A DNA stretch of 18,173 nucleotides, taken from positions 1 to 18,173 of the forward strand of contig DAOWHJ010000023.1 in assembly GCA_030641485.1 (NCBI GenBank). The letters run 5' to 3'. The translations under genes were made by a program, and so were the position numbers. The stretch comes from Pseudomonadota bacterium (GTDB lineage Bacteria; Desulfobacterota; Anaeroferrophillalia; Anaeroferrophillales; Tharpellaceae). The notes under the pieces were generated by a model. That model was not told where the DNA came from and did not search any database. It saw only the letters and a list, made by a program, of their open reading frames with translations. This document shows positions 7,681 to 15,320 of this stretch, piece by piece (within the stretch, counting starts at the first letter, position 1; the number at the start of each line of letters is the position of its first letter).

Positions 7681-9282
7681 TTGAGTAAATATAAAGTTTT
7701 AGTTAGTGATAAGATGTCTGCGAAGGGGATTGAGGTTTTTGCCGGATATAGTGATGTTGAAGTTGATGTCAAGGTTGGGATGTCTGAGGATGAACTTCTT
7801 GAAGTGATTGGTGATTATGATGGGCTGGCGATTCGCAGTGCGACCAAGGTGACTGCGAAAGTGGTAGCTGCCGCGAAGCGCCTGAAGGTTGTCGGCCGCG
7901 CTGGAATCGGGGTCGATAATGTTGATATCCCGGCGGCTACGGCACAGGGGATTGTCGTGATGAATACGCCTAAAGGCAACACCATCACTACCGCTGAACA
8001 TACAGTTTCGATGATGCTGGCTTTGAGTCGCAATATCCCCCAGGCGACCTCTTCGATGAAAAGCGGTAAGTGGGAAAAGAGTCGCTTCATGGGAAAAGAG
8101 CTCTTCAGTAAAACTTTGGGAGTTGTTGGTCTCGGAAATATAGGTGCGATTGTTGCCGATCGGGCTCAGGGTCTCAAGATGAAGGTTATCGCATTTGATC
8201 CTTTTATATCAGCTGACCGGGCCGCCAATATGGATATTGAACTGGTTACTCTGGATGAGCTCTTTCGTCGGGCTGATTATATATCTGTCCATACACCAAT
8301 GACTAAAGAGACCCGCCATATGATTAATCGTGAGAGCTTTGCGATTATGAAAGATAGTGTCAAAATTATCAACTGTGCCCGTGGCGGCATCATTAAAGAG
8401 GATGATCTTTTTGAAGCCTTGCGTGACGGGCAGGTTAGTGGTGCTGCTTTTGATGTTTTTGAAGAGGAACCGCCAGCGTCTGACCATTCGCTGTTTACAC
8501 TTGACAATTTTATCTGCACTCCGCACCTAGGTGCATCAACTGATGAAGCTCAGGTTAATGTTGCCGTGACGGTTGCCGAACAAATTGCGGACTATCTTAG
8601 TGATGGTACAATTGTCAACGCCCTTAACGTGCCCAGTGTCAGCGCTGAGGTTCTGAAGGTGACGGGCCCCTATCTTAAATTGGCCGAGAAGATGGGACTT
8701 TTCTCGACCCAGCTCTGTATTGGTGACAGTTGTGGCTTGAGTGAAGTGAGGATTGAATATAAGGGCAGTGTTACTGAACACGATACCGAACCGATTACCA
8801 CCGCTCTGCTTAAAGGTTTGATGACCCCGATGGTTGGGGATATGGTGAATTTTGTTAACGCTCCTTCAATTGCTAAAGATCGTGGTATCTCCGTAGCGGT
8901 AACCAAGACTGAGGAGGCGGGTAACTTTACCGGTATGATCTCTCTTGAAGGCAGAAACGGCGATAAGCTGTTTTCGATTTCCGGGGCTCTCTTCGGTAAA
9001 ACCGAGCCGCGCATTGTTAAAGTAAACCAGTTTGAACTCGAAGCGATCCCTGAAGGTCATCTGTTGGTTATCGATGCTCATGATAAACCGGGTGTGATCG
9101 GTTCTATCGGTGCCTATTTAGGTGACAATGAAATTAATATCGGACGGATGCAGTTTGGTCGCGAAGGGGTTGGTGGTATGTCTCTATCTCTAGTTCAGAT
9201 TGATAGCCAAATTGACGAAAAGATTGTTAAGGGTCTTGCAACCCTGCCGAATATCGTTTCGGTTCGGGAAATTTATTTATAG
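7681..9282 (+). CDS. serA: D-3-phosphoglycerate dehydrogenase (SerA), long form
   Basis: Oxidises 3-phosphoglycerate to 3-phosphohydroxypyruvate with NAD+, the first step of serine synthesis. It has 533 residues, the long form with an extra substrate-binding (ASB) domain. The Rossmann motif GVVGLGNIG is near residue 150. Catalytic residues are R234 in CARGG, a Glu in FEEEP near 262, and H282 in PHLGAS. The ASB domain spans about 320-450, and a C-terminal ACT domain (LLVIDAHDKPGVIGSIG onward) is the usual site of serine feedback. The start codon is TTG with CTGGAGG about 7 nt upstream. It has its own promoter at 7509-7538. The 117 nt after it carry a possible leader peptide and hairpin ahead of purA. 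Confidence 0.97.
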   Translation: MSKYKVLVSDKMSAKGIEVFAGYSDVEVDVKVGMSEDELLEVIGDYDGLAIRSATKVTAKVVAAAKRLKVVGRAGIGVDNVDIPAATAQGIVVMNTPKGNTITTAEHTVSMMLALSRNIPQATSSMKSGKWEKSRFMGKELFSKTLGVVGLGNIGAIVADRAQGLKMKVIAFDPFISADRAANMDIELVTLDELFRRADYISVHTPMTKETRHMINRESFAIMKDSVKIINCARGGIIKEDDLFEALRDGQVSGAAFDVFEEEPPASDHSLFTLDNFICTPHLGASTDEAQVNVAVTVAEQIADYLSDGTIVNALNVPSVSAEVLKVTGPYLKLAEKMGLFSTQLCIGDSCGLSEVRIEYKGSVTEHDTEPITTALLKGLMTPMVGDMVNFVNAPSIAKDRGISVAVTKTEEAGNFTGMISLEGRNGDKLFSISGALFGKTEPRIVKVNQFELEAIPEGHLLVIDAHDKPGVIGSIGAYLGDNEINIGRMQFGREGVGGMSLSLVQIDSQIDEKIVKGLATLPNIVSVREIYL

Positions 9283-9306
9283 AATTACTGAAGAGGTATT
9301 ATCTTC

Positions 9307-9345
9307 ATGCAAAAGAAAATATTTTTTACTGGATTTTTATTGTAA
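9307..9345 (+). other. Possible 12-residue leader peptide before purA
   Basis: A short open frame, ATG to TAA, would encode MQKKIFFTGFLL. AAGAGG lies 10 nt upstream, a fair ribosome site. It lies between serA and purA and is followed by the hairpin at 9361-9382. Layout alone resembles a leader-peptide control region. A frame this short can arise by chance. Confidence 0.25.
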
Positions 9346-9360
9346 GGTTTTGACCATTTT

Positions 9361-9382
9361 GCGCCCAAGGTCATTTGGGTGC
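9361..9382 (+). promoter_or_regulatory. Hairpin just upstream of the purA ribosome site
   Basis: GCGCCCAA (9361-9368) pairs with TTGGGTGC (9375-9382), 8 bp including one G-U, with a 6-nt loop. The loop holds GGTCA (9369-9373), which can instead pair with TGACC at 9351-9355, giving a competing or pseudoknotted fold. The purA ribosome site TAAGGA begins one to two bases after the hairpin. There is no U tract, so this is not a simple terminator. Confidence 0.45.
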
Positions 9383-9399
9383 CTAAGGATCTGATTATT

Positions 9400-10713
9400 A
9401 TGGCAAATGTAGTGCTCATCGGAACCCAGTGGGGGGATGAGGGTAAAGGTAAAATTGTTGATCTGTTGACTGAATGGGCTGAGGTGGTAGTTCGGTTTCA
9501 AGGCGGCAATAATGCCGGACACACCCTGGTTATTGACGGACAGCGTTACGCTCTGCACCTGATTCCTTCGGGGATCATGCGGGCGGAAAAAATCTGTGTT
9601 ATTGGTAGCGGCGTCGTCGTTGATCTTAATATTTTGCTCCAAGAGATCGATCTTCTGCAAAAGCAGTGTGGTCGTAATGTTCTGTCGCAGCTAATTTTGA
9701 GTGATGAGGCACATCTTATTTTGGAGAGTCATCGTCGTCTCGATCAGGCCCGGGAGCAGCAACGGGGGGTAGCTAAAATTGGTACTACCGGGCGCGGTAT
9801 CGGGCCAGCTTATGAGAGTAAGATGGCACGTTGGGGTCTGCGCCTGGGCGATCTCCTGGCTCCAGAAGAGGTTTTACAGACGCGTCTTAGAAATTTGCTT
9901 GATCAGCATAATGAAATGCTTGAAAAAATTTATAATGAGGCCCCGGTCTCTTTTGACAAGGTACTTGCTGAATTAAAAGAAGCCGCGGCAATTGTGTGCC
10001 CGGCAATTAAGAAAGTTCCCTACGAATTGGCGCGTCATCTTAAGAAAAAGGAGTCTATTCTTTTTGAGGGGGCTCAAGGGACTTTACTTGATATTAATCA
10101 CGGTACCTATCCTTTCGTCACCTCATCTTCAACCTTGGCTGCCAATGCTTGTGCCTCATCTGGAGTTGGAGTCACAGATATTGATGAAGTTATTGGGGTG
10201 GTTAAAGCTTATACCACTCGGGTTGGCAGTGGGCCGTTTCCGGTTGAGCTGGAGGATTCCGTGGGCGAACACTTAAGCGTTCGCGGGGGCGAGGTCGGGA
10301 CAACTACTGGCCGCTTGCGGCGCTGCGGCTGGCTTGATATGGTCGCTTTGCGTTATGCAACGCTGCTTAATGGTCTTAGTAGTATTGCTTTGACCAAACT
10401 TGATGTGTTATCTGGACTCGAAGTTATCAAGGTGTGTACAGCTTACAGATTGCGTGGTGAAATTATTGACTATTTCCCGTCATCAATTGAAGATCTCGAG
10501 GCTTGTGAGCCAGTTTTAGAAGAGTTCGGAGGGTGGCAAGAGGATATCTCTGGAATCCTTGACTACGATCTCTTGCCGGAAAATGCAAAAAAATATGTTA
10601 CCTATATTGAGAATCAACTTGGTATAGAGGCGATGCTGGTTTCGGTCGGCCCGGATCGGGAACAGACTATGATTCGTCACAACCCTTTCGTGATGAGTCG
10701 AGACAATGTTTAA
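9400..10713 (+). CDS. purA: Adenylosuccinate synthetase (PurA)
   Basis: Couples GTP hydrolysis to condensation of IMP with aspartate, the committed step from IMP to AMP. From the ATG at 9400 the protein has 437 residues, and its GDEGKGK GTP-binding loop falls at residues 12-18 with the catalytic His in NNAGHT at H41, as in E. coli PurA. A GTG at 9379 is in frame but lies in the second arm of the hairpin and gives a non-homologous extension; TAAGGA about 10 nt before the ATG favours 9400. Other family motifs seen are the switch-like TTGRGIGPAYE and GTTTGRLRRCGW. The end overlaps moaA by 8 nt. Confidence 0.96.
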   Translation: MANVVLIGTQWGDEGKGKIVDLLTEWAEVVVRFQGGNNAGHTLVIDGQRYALHLIPSGIMRAEKICVIGSGVVVDLNILLQEIDLLQKQCGRNVLSQLILSDEAHLILESHRRLDQAREQQRGVAKIGTTGRGIGPAYESKMARWGLRLGDLLAPEEVLQTRLRNLLDQHNEMLEKIYNEAPVSFDKVLAELKEAAAIVCPAIKKVPYELARHLKKKESILFEGAQGTLLDINHGTYPFVTSSSTLAANACASSGVGVTDIDEVIGVVKAYTTRVGSGPFPVELEDSVGEHLSVRGGEVGTTTGRLRRCGWLDMVALRYATLLNGLSSIALTKLDVLSGLEVIKVCTAYRLRGEIIDYFPSSIEDLEACEPVLEEFGGWQEDISGILDYDLLPENAKKYVTYIENQLGIEAMLVSVGPDREQTMIRHNPFVMSRDNV

Positions 10714-11698
10714 ACCGGCTCTACAGGATGGGCATAATCGTTCAGTAAGTTATGTGCGGATCTCGGTAACTGACCGTTGTAATTTACGCTGTAACTACTG
10801 TACGGCTCCAACCTTTTTCCAGCATAACCGTACCCAGATCTTGAGTTATGAAGAGATTCTGCGGCTGGTTAAGGTGTTGGTGGGGTTGGGGGTTGATAAA
10901 GTGAGGTTGACTGGGGGTGAGCCTCTGGTTCGACGTCACCTTGATTCACTTATTGCTCGTCTTAATGATATTGACGGTATTAACGATATTAGTTTGACCA
11001 CCAACGGGGTGTTGCTGGAAAAACTTGCGGTTCCGCTCTGGGCGGCAGGTTTGCGGCGGGTTAACATAAGTCTCGACACGCTTAACCGGCAAAGATTTGA
11101 ACAGGTTACCGGACGTGACTATTTCAAACGGGTGCGGGCTGGAATTGAGGCCGCTTTAGCGATCGGTTTTACTCCGGTGAAGCTTAATGTTGTGGTGATG
11201 CGCGGGGTTAACGATGATGAGATTCTGGATTTTGCTGCATTAACAACAAAATATCCCCTCCATATTCGGTTTATTGAGTATATGCCGATTGGTTCATCAT
11301 CAATCTGGAATCCTGCAGATATGGTGAGTGGGGCCCAGATCATTAAAGCAATTTCATCTGAAATAGCTGGTTTAGAACCGGTGGTTGCTGAATTTGGCGG
11401 TCCGGCACGACTCTATAGATTGCCTGGCGCACCGGGTAGAATTGGTGTGATTACGGCGATGAGCAGCCATTTTTGCGACTCCTGCAACCGGATTCGTGTG
11501 ACTGCAGATGGTCGCCTGCGGGCCTGTTTGCTTTCGGACAATGAATTTGATCTGAAAGAGGCTCTGCGTGCCGATGCAGATCCCTCAAGAATTGCTGAAG
11601 TTGTTCGTTTGGCGGTCGCAGCCAAATCAGCAGAACATGGTTTGTCCTGTAATGCCACGCGGAAATGTGCGCGGGTAATGTCGACAATTGGTGGTTGA
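10706..11698 (+). CDS. moaA: GTP 3',8-cyclase (MoaA)
   Basis: Radical SAM enzyme that rearranges GTP to 3',8-cyclo-7,8-dihydro-GTP, the first step of molybdopterin synthesis. The N-terminal cluster is C-x3-C-x2-C in DRCNLRCNYC (residues about 24-33); the C-terminal substrate-binding cluster is CDSC plus a later Cys in RLRACL. The Arg-rich RIRVTADGR between them is typical. The protein has 330 residues and ends in Gly-Gly, the conserved tail needed for catalysis in MoaA. The start overlaps the purA stop region by 8 nt and moaC begins 1 nt after its stop, so all three are probably translationally coupled. Both PurA and MoaA use GTP, but with unrelated chemistry. Confidence 0.97.
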   Translation: MFKPALQDGHNRSVSYVRISVTDRCNLRCNYCTAPTFFQHNRTQILSYEEILRLVKVLVGLGVDKVRLTGGEPLVRRHLDSLIARLNDIDGINDISLTTNGVLLEKLAVPLWAAGLRRVNISLDTLNRQRFEQVTGRDYFKRVRAGIEAALAIGFTPVKLNVVVMRGVNDDEILDFAALTTKYPLHIRFIEYMPIGSSSIWNPADMVSGAQIIKAISSEIAGLEPVVAEFGGPARLYRLPGAPGRIGVITAMSSHFCDSCNRIRVTADGRLRACLLSDNEFDLKEALRADADPSRIAEVVRLAVAAKSAEHGLSCNATRKCARVMSTIGG

Positions 11699-11699
11699 T

Positions 11700-12509
11700 A
11701 TGTCACTTTTAAGTCATCTTGATGCGCGGGGTCAGGCCGCGATGGTTGATGTTGGCGCTAAGCCTCTAACCCGGCGCTATGCGCGGGCTTGGGGGCGAAT
11801 TTTGTTGGCTCAGGAGACCCTTGAAATGATTACTTCACAAGGGTTTGCAAAAGGTGATGTTTTCGGTGCCGCCCGCCTGGCTGGGATTATGGCGGCCAAA
11901 CGAACTGGAGATCTGATTCCGCTCTGTCACCCTCTGCCACTCTCTTGGGCCGGGGTTGAGCTCATTCCGGTTTTCCCACAAGACCACCACGATCAAGCAG
12001 CTATTATAATTGTTGGTGAGGCCGCGGTTACGGGGCAGACCGGCATAGAAATGGAGGCTTTAACGGCTGTGACTATGGCGGGCCTGACGGTTTATGATAT
12101 GTGCAAAGCGGTTGATAAGGCGATGTGCCTGACTGATGTCGCTTTACTTGAAAAGAGGGGGGGGCGTAGTGGTCACTATTGGGCTCAGGAGAACTCCTGC
12201 CTGCTCCAGGATATTAAAGAGTGCGAATTGAAAAGTGACGACTTGGTGGCCTGGCATTTTACGCCGCTAGGGCAACTTGAATTGTTTTGCCCGGGGGGTC
12301 AGGGCTCGCGCTTGGGTTGGGTGGACTCTGAATCCGGTTGTTTGAAAAGCATTAGCTCCTTGGAAAATGCGGTTGTGGTGCTTGGGACCTCTCTGTTGTG
12401 TTCGCACCCCAGTGACAATCGTGACTCCAACCAAGGACTTCTGCAGGTGCTTAAACCTGGCAATTTAGCCAGTGATACTCTTTTTGCGCTGCTGGCTAAT
12501 AATTGTTGA
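11700..12509 (+). CDS. moaC: Cyclic pyranopterin monophosphate synthase (MoaC) with C-terminal extension
   Basis: Converts the MoaA product to cyclic pyranopterin monophosphate. Using the ATG at 11700 (1 nt after the moaA stop; an in-frame TTG lies 12 nt earlier), residues 1-161 are a complete MoaC domain: K51 in AKGD, H77 in LCHPLPL, GIEMEALTAV, and the Asp and Lys in VYDMCKAVDK, ending in GGRSGHYW. K51 and H77 coincide with E. coli numbering. Normal MoaC ends here at about 160 residues, but this protein runs to 269. The extra 108 residues hold six Cys and are not MoaB/MogA, MoaE, MoaD or MOSC by any motif I can see. There is no frameshift sign. hsp20 follows after 22 nt. Confidence 0.95.
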   Translation: MSLLSHLDARGQAAMVDVGAKPLTRRYARAWGRILLAQETLEMITSQGFAKGDVFGAARLAGIMAAKRTGDLIPLCHPLPLSWAGVELIPVFPQDHHDQAAIIIVGEAAVTGQTGIEMEALTAVTMAGLTVYDMCKAVDKAMCLTDVALLEKRGGRSGHYWAQENSCLLQDIKECELKSDDLVAWHFTPLGQLELFCPGGQGSRLGWVDSESGCLKSISSLENAVVVLGTSLLCSHPSDNRDSNQGLLQVLKPGNLASDTLFALLANNC

Positions 12510-12531
12510 TGAGATTGGGAGGAGCCGGGTT

Positions 12532-12978
12532 ATGAGTGAAAAAAAAGATGAGACCTTTGAAATGCTTTTCTCAATGAAAAATAAAATGGATCGATTTTTT
12601 GCCGCTTCCGAATCAGAGATGACTCCGGTCTGTTTACAGCCTGGATTACAGTGGTCTCTGGCGGTCGATCTCTTTGATTTCGGTGATGAGTACCAGGTTA
12701 CAATTGATCTGCCTGGGGTCGACAAAGAGCAGGTTGAACTGAGTGTTTCGGCCGATAAACTTGTAATTAAAGGGCGCCGTGATGAGGGTTTCGAAGTTCC
12801 CGGTAATGCAGAGGTGATCTGTCTGGAAAGAGGTCATGGTCGTTTTGAACGGGTTATTTCGTTGCCTGGCCCCGTCGAGGCCGATCAGGTCAAAGCAAAA
12901 TTCAAGAATGGAGTGCTTAGTGTCCGGGCCCCAAAAAGAGTAGTTAAGGTTGCTCGGAAGAGCATTGAAATAGAGTAA
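12532..12978 (+). CDS. Small heat-shock protein (Hsp20/alpha-crystallin family)
   Basis: ATP-independent chaperone that holds unfolding proteins and forms oligomers. The start at 12532 is set by a strong GGGAGGAG 7 nt upstream, giving 148 residues; an in-frame upstream start would run into moaC. The alpha-crystallin domain occupies about residues 42-130, with the TIDLPGVDKEQVELSV segment and the closing GVLSVRAPK, the family A-x-x-x-n-GvL signature region. The C-terminus carries an IEI (I-x-I) motif, used for oligomer contacts. It lies between moaC and ispE with short gaps, apparently inside the purA-ispE transcript. No CIRCE or other heat-shock operator is visible directly upstream. Confidence 0.93.
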   Translation: MSEKKDETFEMLFSMKNKMDRFFAASESEMTPVCLQPGLQWSLAVDLFDFGDEYQVTIDLPGVDKEQVELSVSADKLVIKGRRDEGFEVPGNAEVICLERGHGRFERVISLPGPVEADQVKAKFKNGVLSVRAPKRVVKVARKSIEIE

Positions 12979-12981
12979 AGT

Positions 12982-13890
12982 ATGGTCTTAGCAACAACCT
13001 TTTCATCTTTTATTTTGACCCCGGCAAAGGTCAACTTGGGTCTTAAAATTGTGCGTCGCCGTGAAGATAGTTATCACGATATATATACAGTTATGGAGCC
13101 AATTTCACTGGCCGACACGATCTATTGTGAATTCTGCTCAGCCGCTGAAAATAGTTTTGCACTGCAGTCTCCACAACTGATGGATCTTGATGCCGAATCC
13201 AACTTAGTGGTTAGGGCGGCCCGTAAGATGGTCGAAATTGCCAGTGAACAGGGTTTGGCTCAAAGTGGTCACTGGAATTTTTGGCTGGAAAAAAAAATTC
13301 CATCAGGTGCTGGCCTGGGCGGTGGTAGTAGTAATGCCGCCGGGATTATGTGCCTGCTTAGAGATTTTTATAAGCTTGAAATTACGCATGAGAGGCTCAT
13401 TGCAGCAGCGGCAGAGCTTGGTGCGGACATTCCTTTTTTCCTTAAACCTGAGCTTGCTTTGGTTGAAGGGATTGGCGATCACCTTACCTCATTGCCAGAG
13501 ACACAAGAGCGCTACTACCTGCTTGTTAAACCACCCTTCTCGATTGCCACTGGTTGGGCCTATTCATCATTGAGTGCAAGCTCTGAAAAACGTTTGGTAA
13601 ACTATGATATCGAACAGTTTGACAGAAAGACCGGAAAATCAAGCTATCTTCTAGAGAATGATTTTGAGGTTCCAGTCATGGCATCGAACCCCATGCTTGC
13701 AGAGATTAAAGAGTGGCTGTTATGCAGTTCGGGGTCTTTGGGAGCTTTGATGAGTGGCAGTGGGTCAGTGGTCTACTCAATATATTCTGATCTGGGCGAA
13801 GTTCTGCTGGCCGAGGCTGCCGCTCGGAAACGTTGGGAACCCGCTGGATGTGAATTTTTTCTAGCCCGTAATTTGAATCTGTTTTGTTGA
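12982..13890 (+). CDS. ispE: 4-diphosphocytidyl-2-C-methyl-D-erythritol kinase (IspE)
   Basis: Phosphorylates CDP-methylerythritol with ATP in the non-mevalonate isoprenoid pathway. A GHMP kinase of 302 residues, slightly above the usual 280-290. Motif 1 PAKVNLGL (K16) is at 14-21, the Gly-rich ATP loop IPSGAGLGGGSSNAAG is mid-protein, the catalytic Asp is D149 in GADIPFF, and motif 3 is LMSGSGSVVYS near the C-terminus. The usual RPDGYHEL substrate segment reads REDSYHDI, with Ser for Gly but with His32 kept. ATG follows the hsp20 stop by 3 nt, with GAGTAAAG as a weak ribosome site. The next gene is tRNA-Gln, then prs, an order seen in many Proteobacteria. Confidence 0.96.
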   Translation: MVLATTFSSFILTPAKVNLGLKIVRRREDSYHDIYTVMEPISLADTIYCEFCSAAENSFALQSPQLMDLDAESNLVVRAARKMVEIASEQGLAQSGHWNFWLEKKIPSGAGLGGGSSNAAGIMCLLRDFYKLEITHERLIAAAAELGADIPFFLKPELALVEGIGDHLTSLPETQERYYLLVKPPFSIATGWAYSSLSASSEKRLVNYDIEQFDRKTGKSSYLLENDFEVPVMASNPMLAEIKEWLLCSSGSLGALMSGSGSVVYSIYSDLGEVLLAEAAARKRWEPAGCEFFLARNLNLFC

Positions 13891-13939
13891 TAGGCACCAC
13901 CGGCGCCAAAAATAAAACATAGTCAAACGCACATCGTGC

Positions 13940-13968
13940 TTGACTTGTGGCGGCTTTTTCTATATTAG
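13940..13968 (+). promoter_or_regulatory. Promoter of the tRNA-Gln gene
   Basis: TTGACT (five of six) is followed by 17 nt and TATTAG; alternatively TATATT at 13961-13966 with a 15-nt spacer. A GC-rich stretch (GGGGCGC) follows the -10 box, typical of stringently controlled stable-RNA promoters. The tRNA begins about 28 nt downstream. Confidence 0.65.
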
Positions 13969-13996
13969 GGGCGCATCTTTAACCACCGGTACTTTA

Positions 13997-14071
13997 AGGG
14001 GCGTCGTCAAGTGGTAAGACACAGGCTTTTGGTGCCTGCATTCGTGGGTTCGAATCCTACCGCCCCTGCCA
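13997..14071 (+). tRNA. tRNA-Gln, anticodon TTG
   Basis: A 75-nt cloverleaf including the encoded CCA end. The acceptor stem AGGGGCG/CGCCCCT is 7 bp, the D stem GTC/GAC, the anticodon stem CAGGC/GCCTG around TTTTGGT (anticodon TTG), and the T stem GTGGG/CCTAC with loop TTCGAAT. The discriminator is G. It reads CAA (and CAG by wobble). It sits between ispE and prs on the same strand and has its own promoter. Confidence 0.97.
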
Positions 14072-14198
14072 TTGCTGCCAAGGTTTAGTGGTTGATTTTC
14101 TGCCGTTTCTCAATAGACAATATACAAATGCTGCGTTTATAACTCTGGTGCTTTTTGGTTTGTACGGCATTATCTTTAATGATGTAAGGTACCTGTAA

Positions 14199-15137
14199 AT
14201 GGAACGGTTGAAAATATTTGGCGGGAATTCAAACCCGTTATTGACTAATTCACTATGTAGGGATTTATGCGAGCCCGTAAGTAAAGGGGTTGTGAAGCGC
14301 TTCAGCGACGGTGAAGTGATGGTTGAGTTGCATGAAAGTATGCGCGGTATGCATGTTTTTGTGGTTCAGTCAACTTCCGATCCGGTCAATGCAAATCTGA
14401 TGGAGTTGCTGATAATTATTGATGCCTTGAAAAGGGCATCCGCCGCCGAGATTACAGCAGTGATACCCTATTATGGTTATGCTCGCCAGGATCGTAAAGT
14501 TGCTCCGAGAGCCCCGATTACAGCAAAATTGGTCGCTGACCTTTTGACTGTGGCCGGGGCCCAGAGAGTTTTGACAGTTGATCTTCATGCTGGTCAAATT
14601 CAGGGTTTTTTTAATATTCCTGTTGACCATCTCTACGCTTCTCCGGTTCTCCTGGACTATGTAAAAGACCACATCAAAGGTGACTTGGTCGTTGTCTCAC
14701 CTGACGCAGGTGGAGTTGAACGAGCTCGCTCATTTGCTAAAAAGATGAAGGTCTCTCTCGCGATTATCGATAAGCGTAGAAGCGGGCCCAATGTTATGGA
14801 AGTGATGAATGTTATCGGTGACATTGAAGGGAAAACCGCAATTCTGCTCGACGATATGATCGATACTGCAGGGACCCTGACACAAGCCGCCAATGCTCTG
14901 GTTGAGAAGGGTGCGGCCAAGGTGTTTGGGCTTGCGACTCATGGGGTCCTCTCCGGTCCTGCGATTGAACGGATTGAAAAATCTAAATTGGAAAAAGTTA
15001 TTATTACAGATACATTACCGCCTACAGATCGGACCAAGGCATGTGCTAAAATTGAGGTGCTTTCAGTCTCATCTTTGCTGGCTGATGCGATCAAGCGAAT
15101 CTATTTTGGTGATTCAGTTAGTGCCTTGTTTGGTTAG
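14199..15137 (+). CDS. prs: Ribose-phosphate pyrophosphokinase (Prs)
   Basis: Makes PRPP from ribose 5-phosphate and ATP, feeding purine, pyrimidine, histidine, tryptophan and NAD synthesis. At 312 residues it is of standard class I length. Visible motifs are YYGYARQDRK (ATP contact), VDLHAGQIQGFF (flexible/ATP site), VSPDAGG and the PRPP-binding loop LDDMIDTAGT. The start at 14199 gives the usual short N-terminus before KIFGGNSNP; TAAGGT lies about 9 nt upstream. It follows tRNA-Gln after 127 nt, in which I see no strong promoter, and precedes rplY by 183 nt. Confidence 0.97.
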   Translation: MERLKIFGGNSNPLLTNSLCRDLCEPVSKGVVKRFSDGEVMVELHESMRGMHVFVVQSTSDPVNANLMELLIIIDALKRASAAEITAVIPYYGYARQDRKVAPRAPITAKLVADLLTVAGAQRVLTVDLHAGQIQGFFNIPVDHLYASPVLLDYVKDHIKGDLVVVSPDAGGVERARSFAKKMKVSLAIIDKRRSGPNVMEVMNVIGDIEGKTAILLDDMIDTAGTLTQAANALVEKGAAKVFGLATHGVLSGPAIERIEKSKLEKVIITDTLPPTDRTKACAKIEVLSVSSLLADAIKRIYFGDSVSALFG

Positions 15138-15146
15138 TGACTTGTA

Positions 15147-15180
15147 GATTATTGTCGGTGTTTTTAATCAGGCAATAGTC
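15147..15180 (+). repeat. 10-bp hairpin after prs
   Basis: GATTATTGTC (15147-15156) pairs with GGCAATAGTC (15171-15180) over 10 positions, two of them G-U, around a 14-nt loop. It starts 10 nt after the prs stop. No U tract follows, so termination is uncertain; it may protect the prs mRNA 3' end. Confidence 0.4.
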
Positions 15181-15211
15181 ATTTATCCAGCTTGTCTGGG
15201 TTTGAGTGTTT

Positions 15212-15233
15212 TTTAAGGTTAAATTACCTTAAA
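15212..15233. repeat. 8-bp inverted repeat in the rplY upstream region
   Basis: TTTAAGGT and ACCTTAAA flank TAAATT. It lies about 90 nt before rplY, in a region that should hold that gene's promoter or leader. It could be a regulator site or a weak hairpin. I could not define a convincing -35/-10 pair nearby. Confidence 0.35.
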
Positions 15234-15320
15234 TCATTTGTTTAATTGGAAAATTTATTCAGCATCGTTAATCGATTGGTAGTTGACTCAGTCGGGGTGC
15301 TTGCTAAGGAGGATTGAAGT

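Noticed and set aside
9379..9399. Upstream GTG start for purA adding seven residues
   Set aside because: It falls in the second arm of the hairpin, lacks its own ribosome site and adds residues absent from the family.
12472..12531. Upstream start for hsp20 inside moaC
   Set aside because: The ATG at 12532 has a strong ribosome site and gives the normal length; the longer version has no homologous N-terminus.
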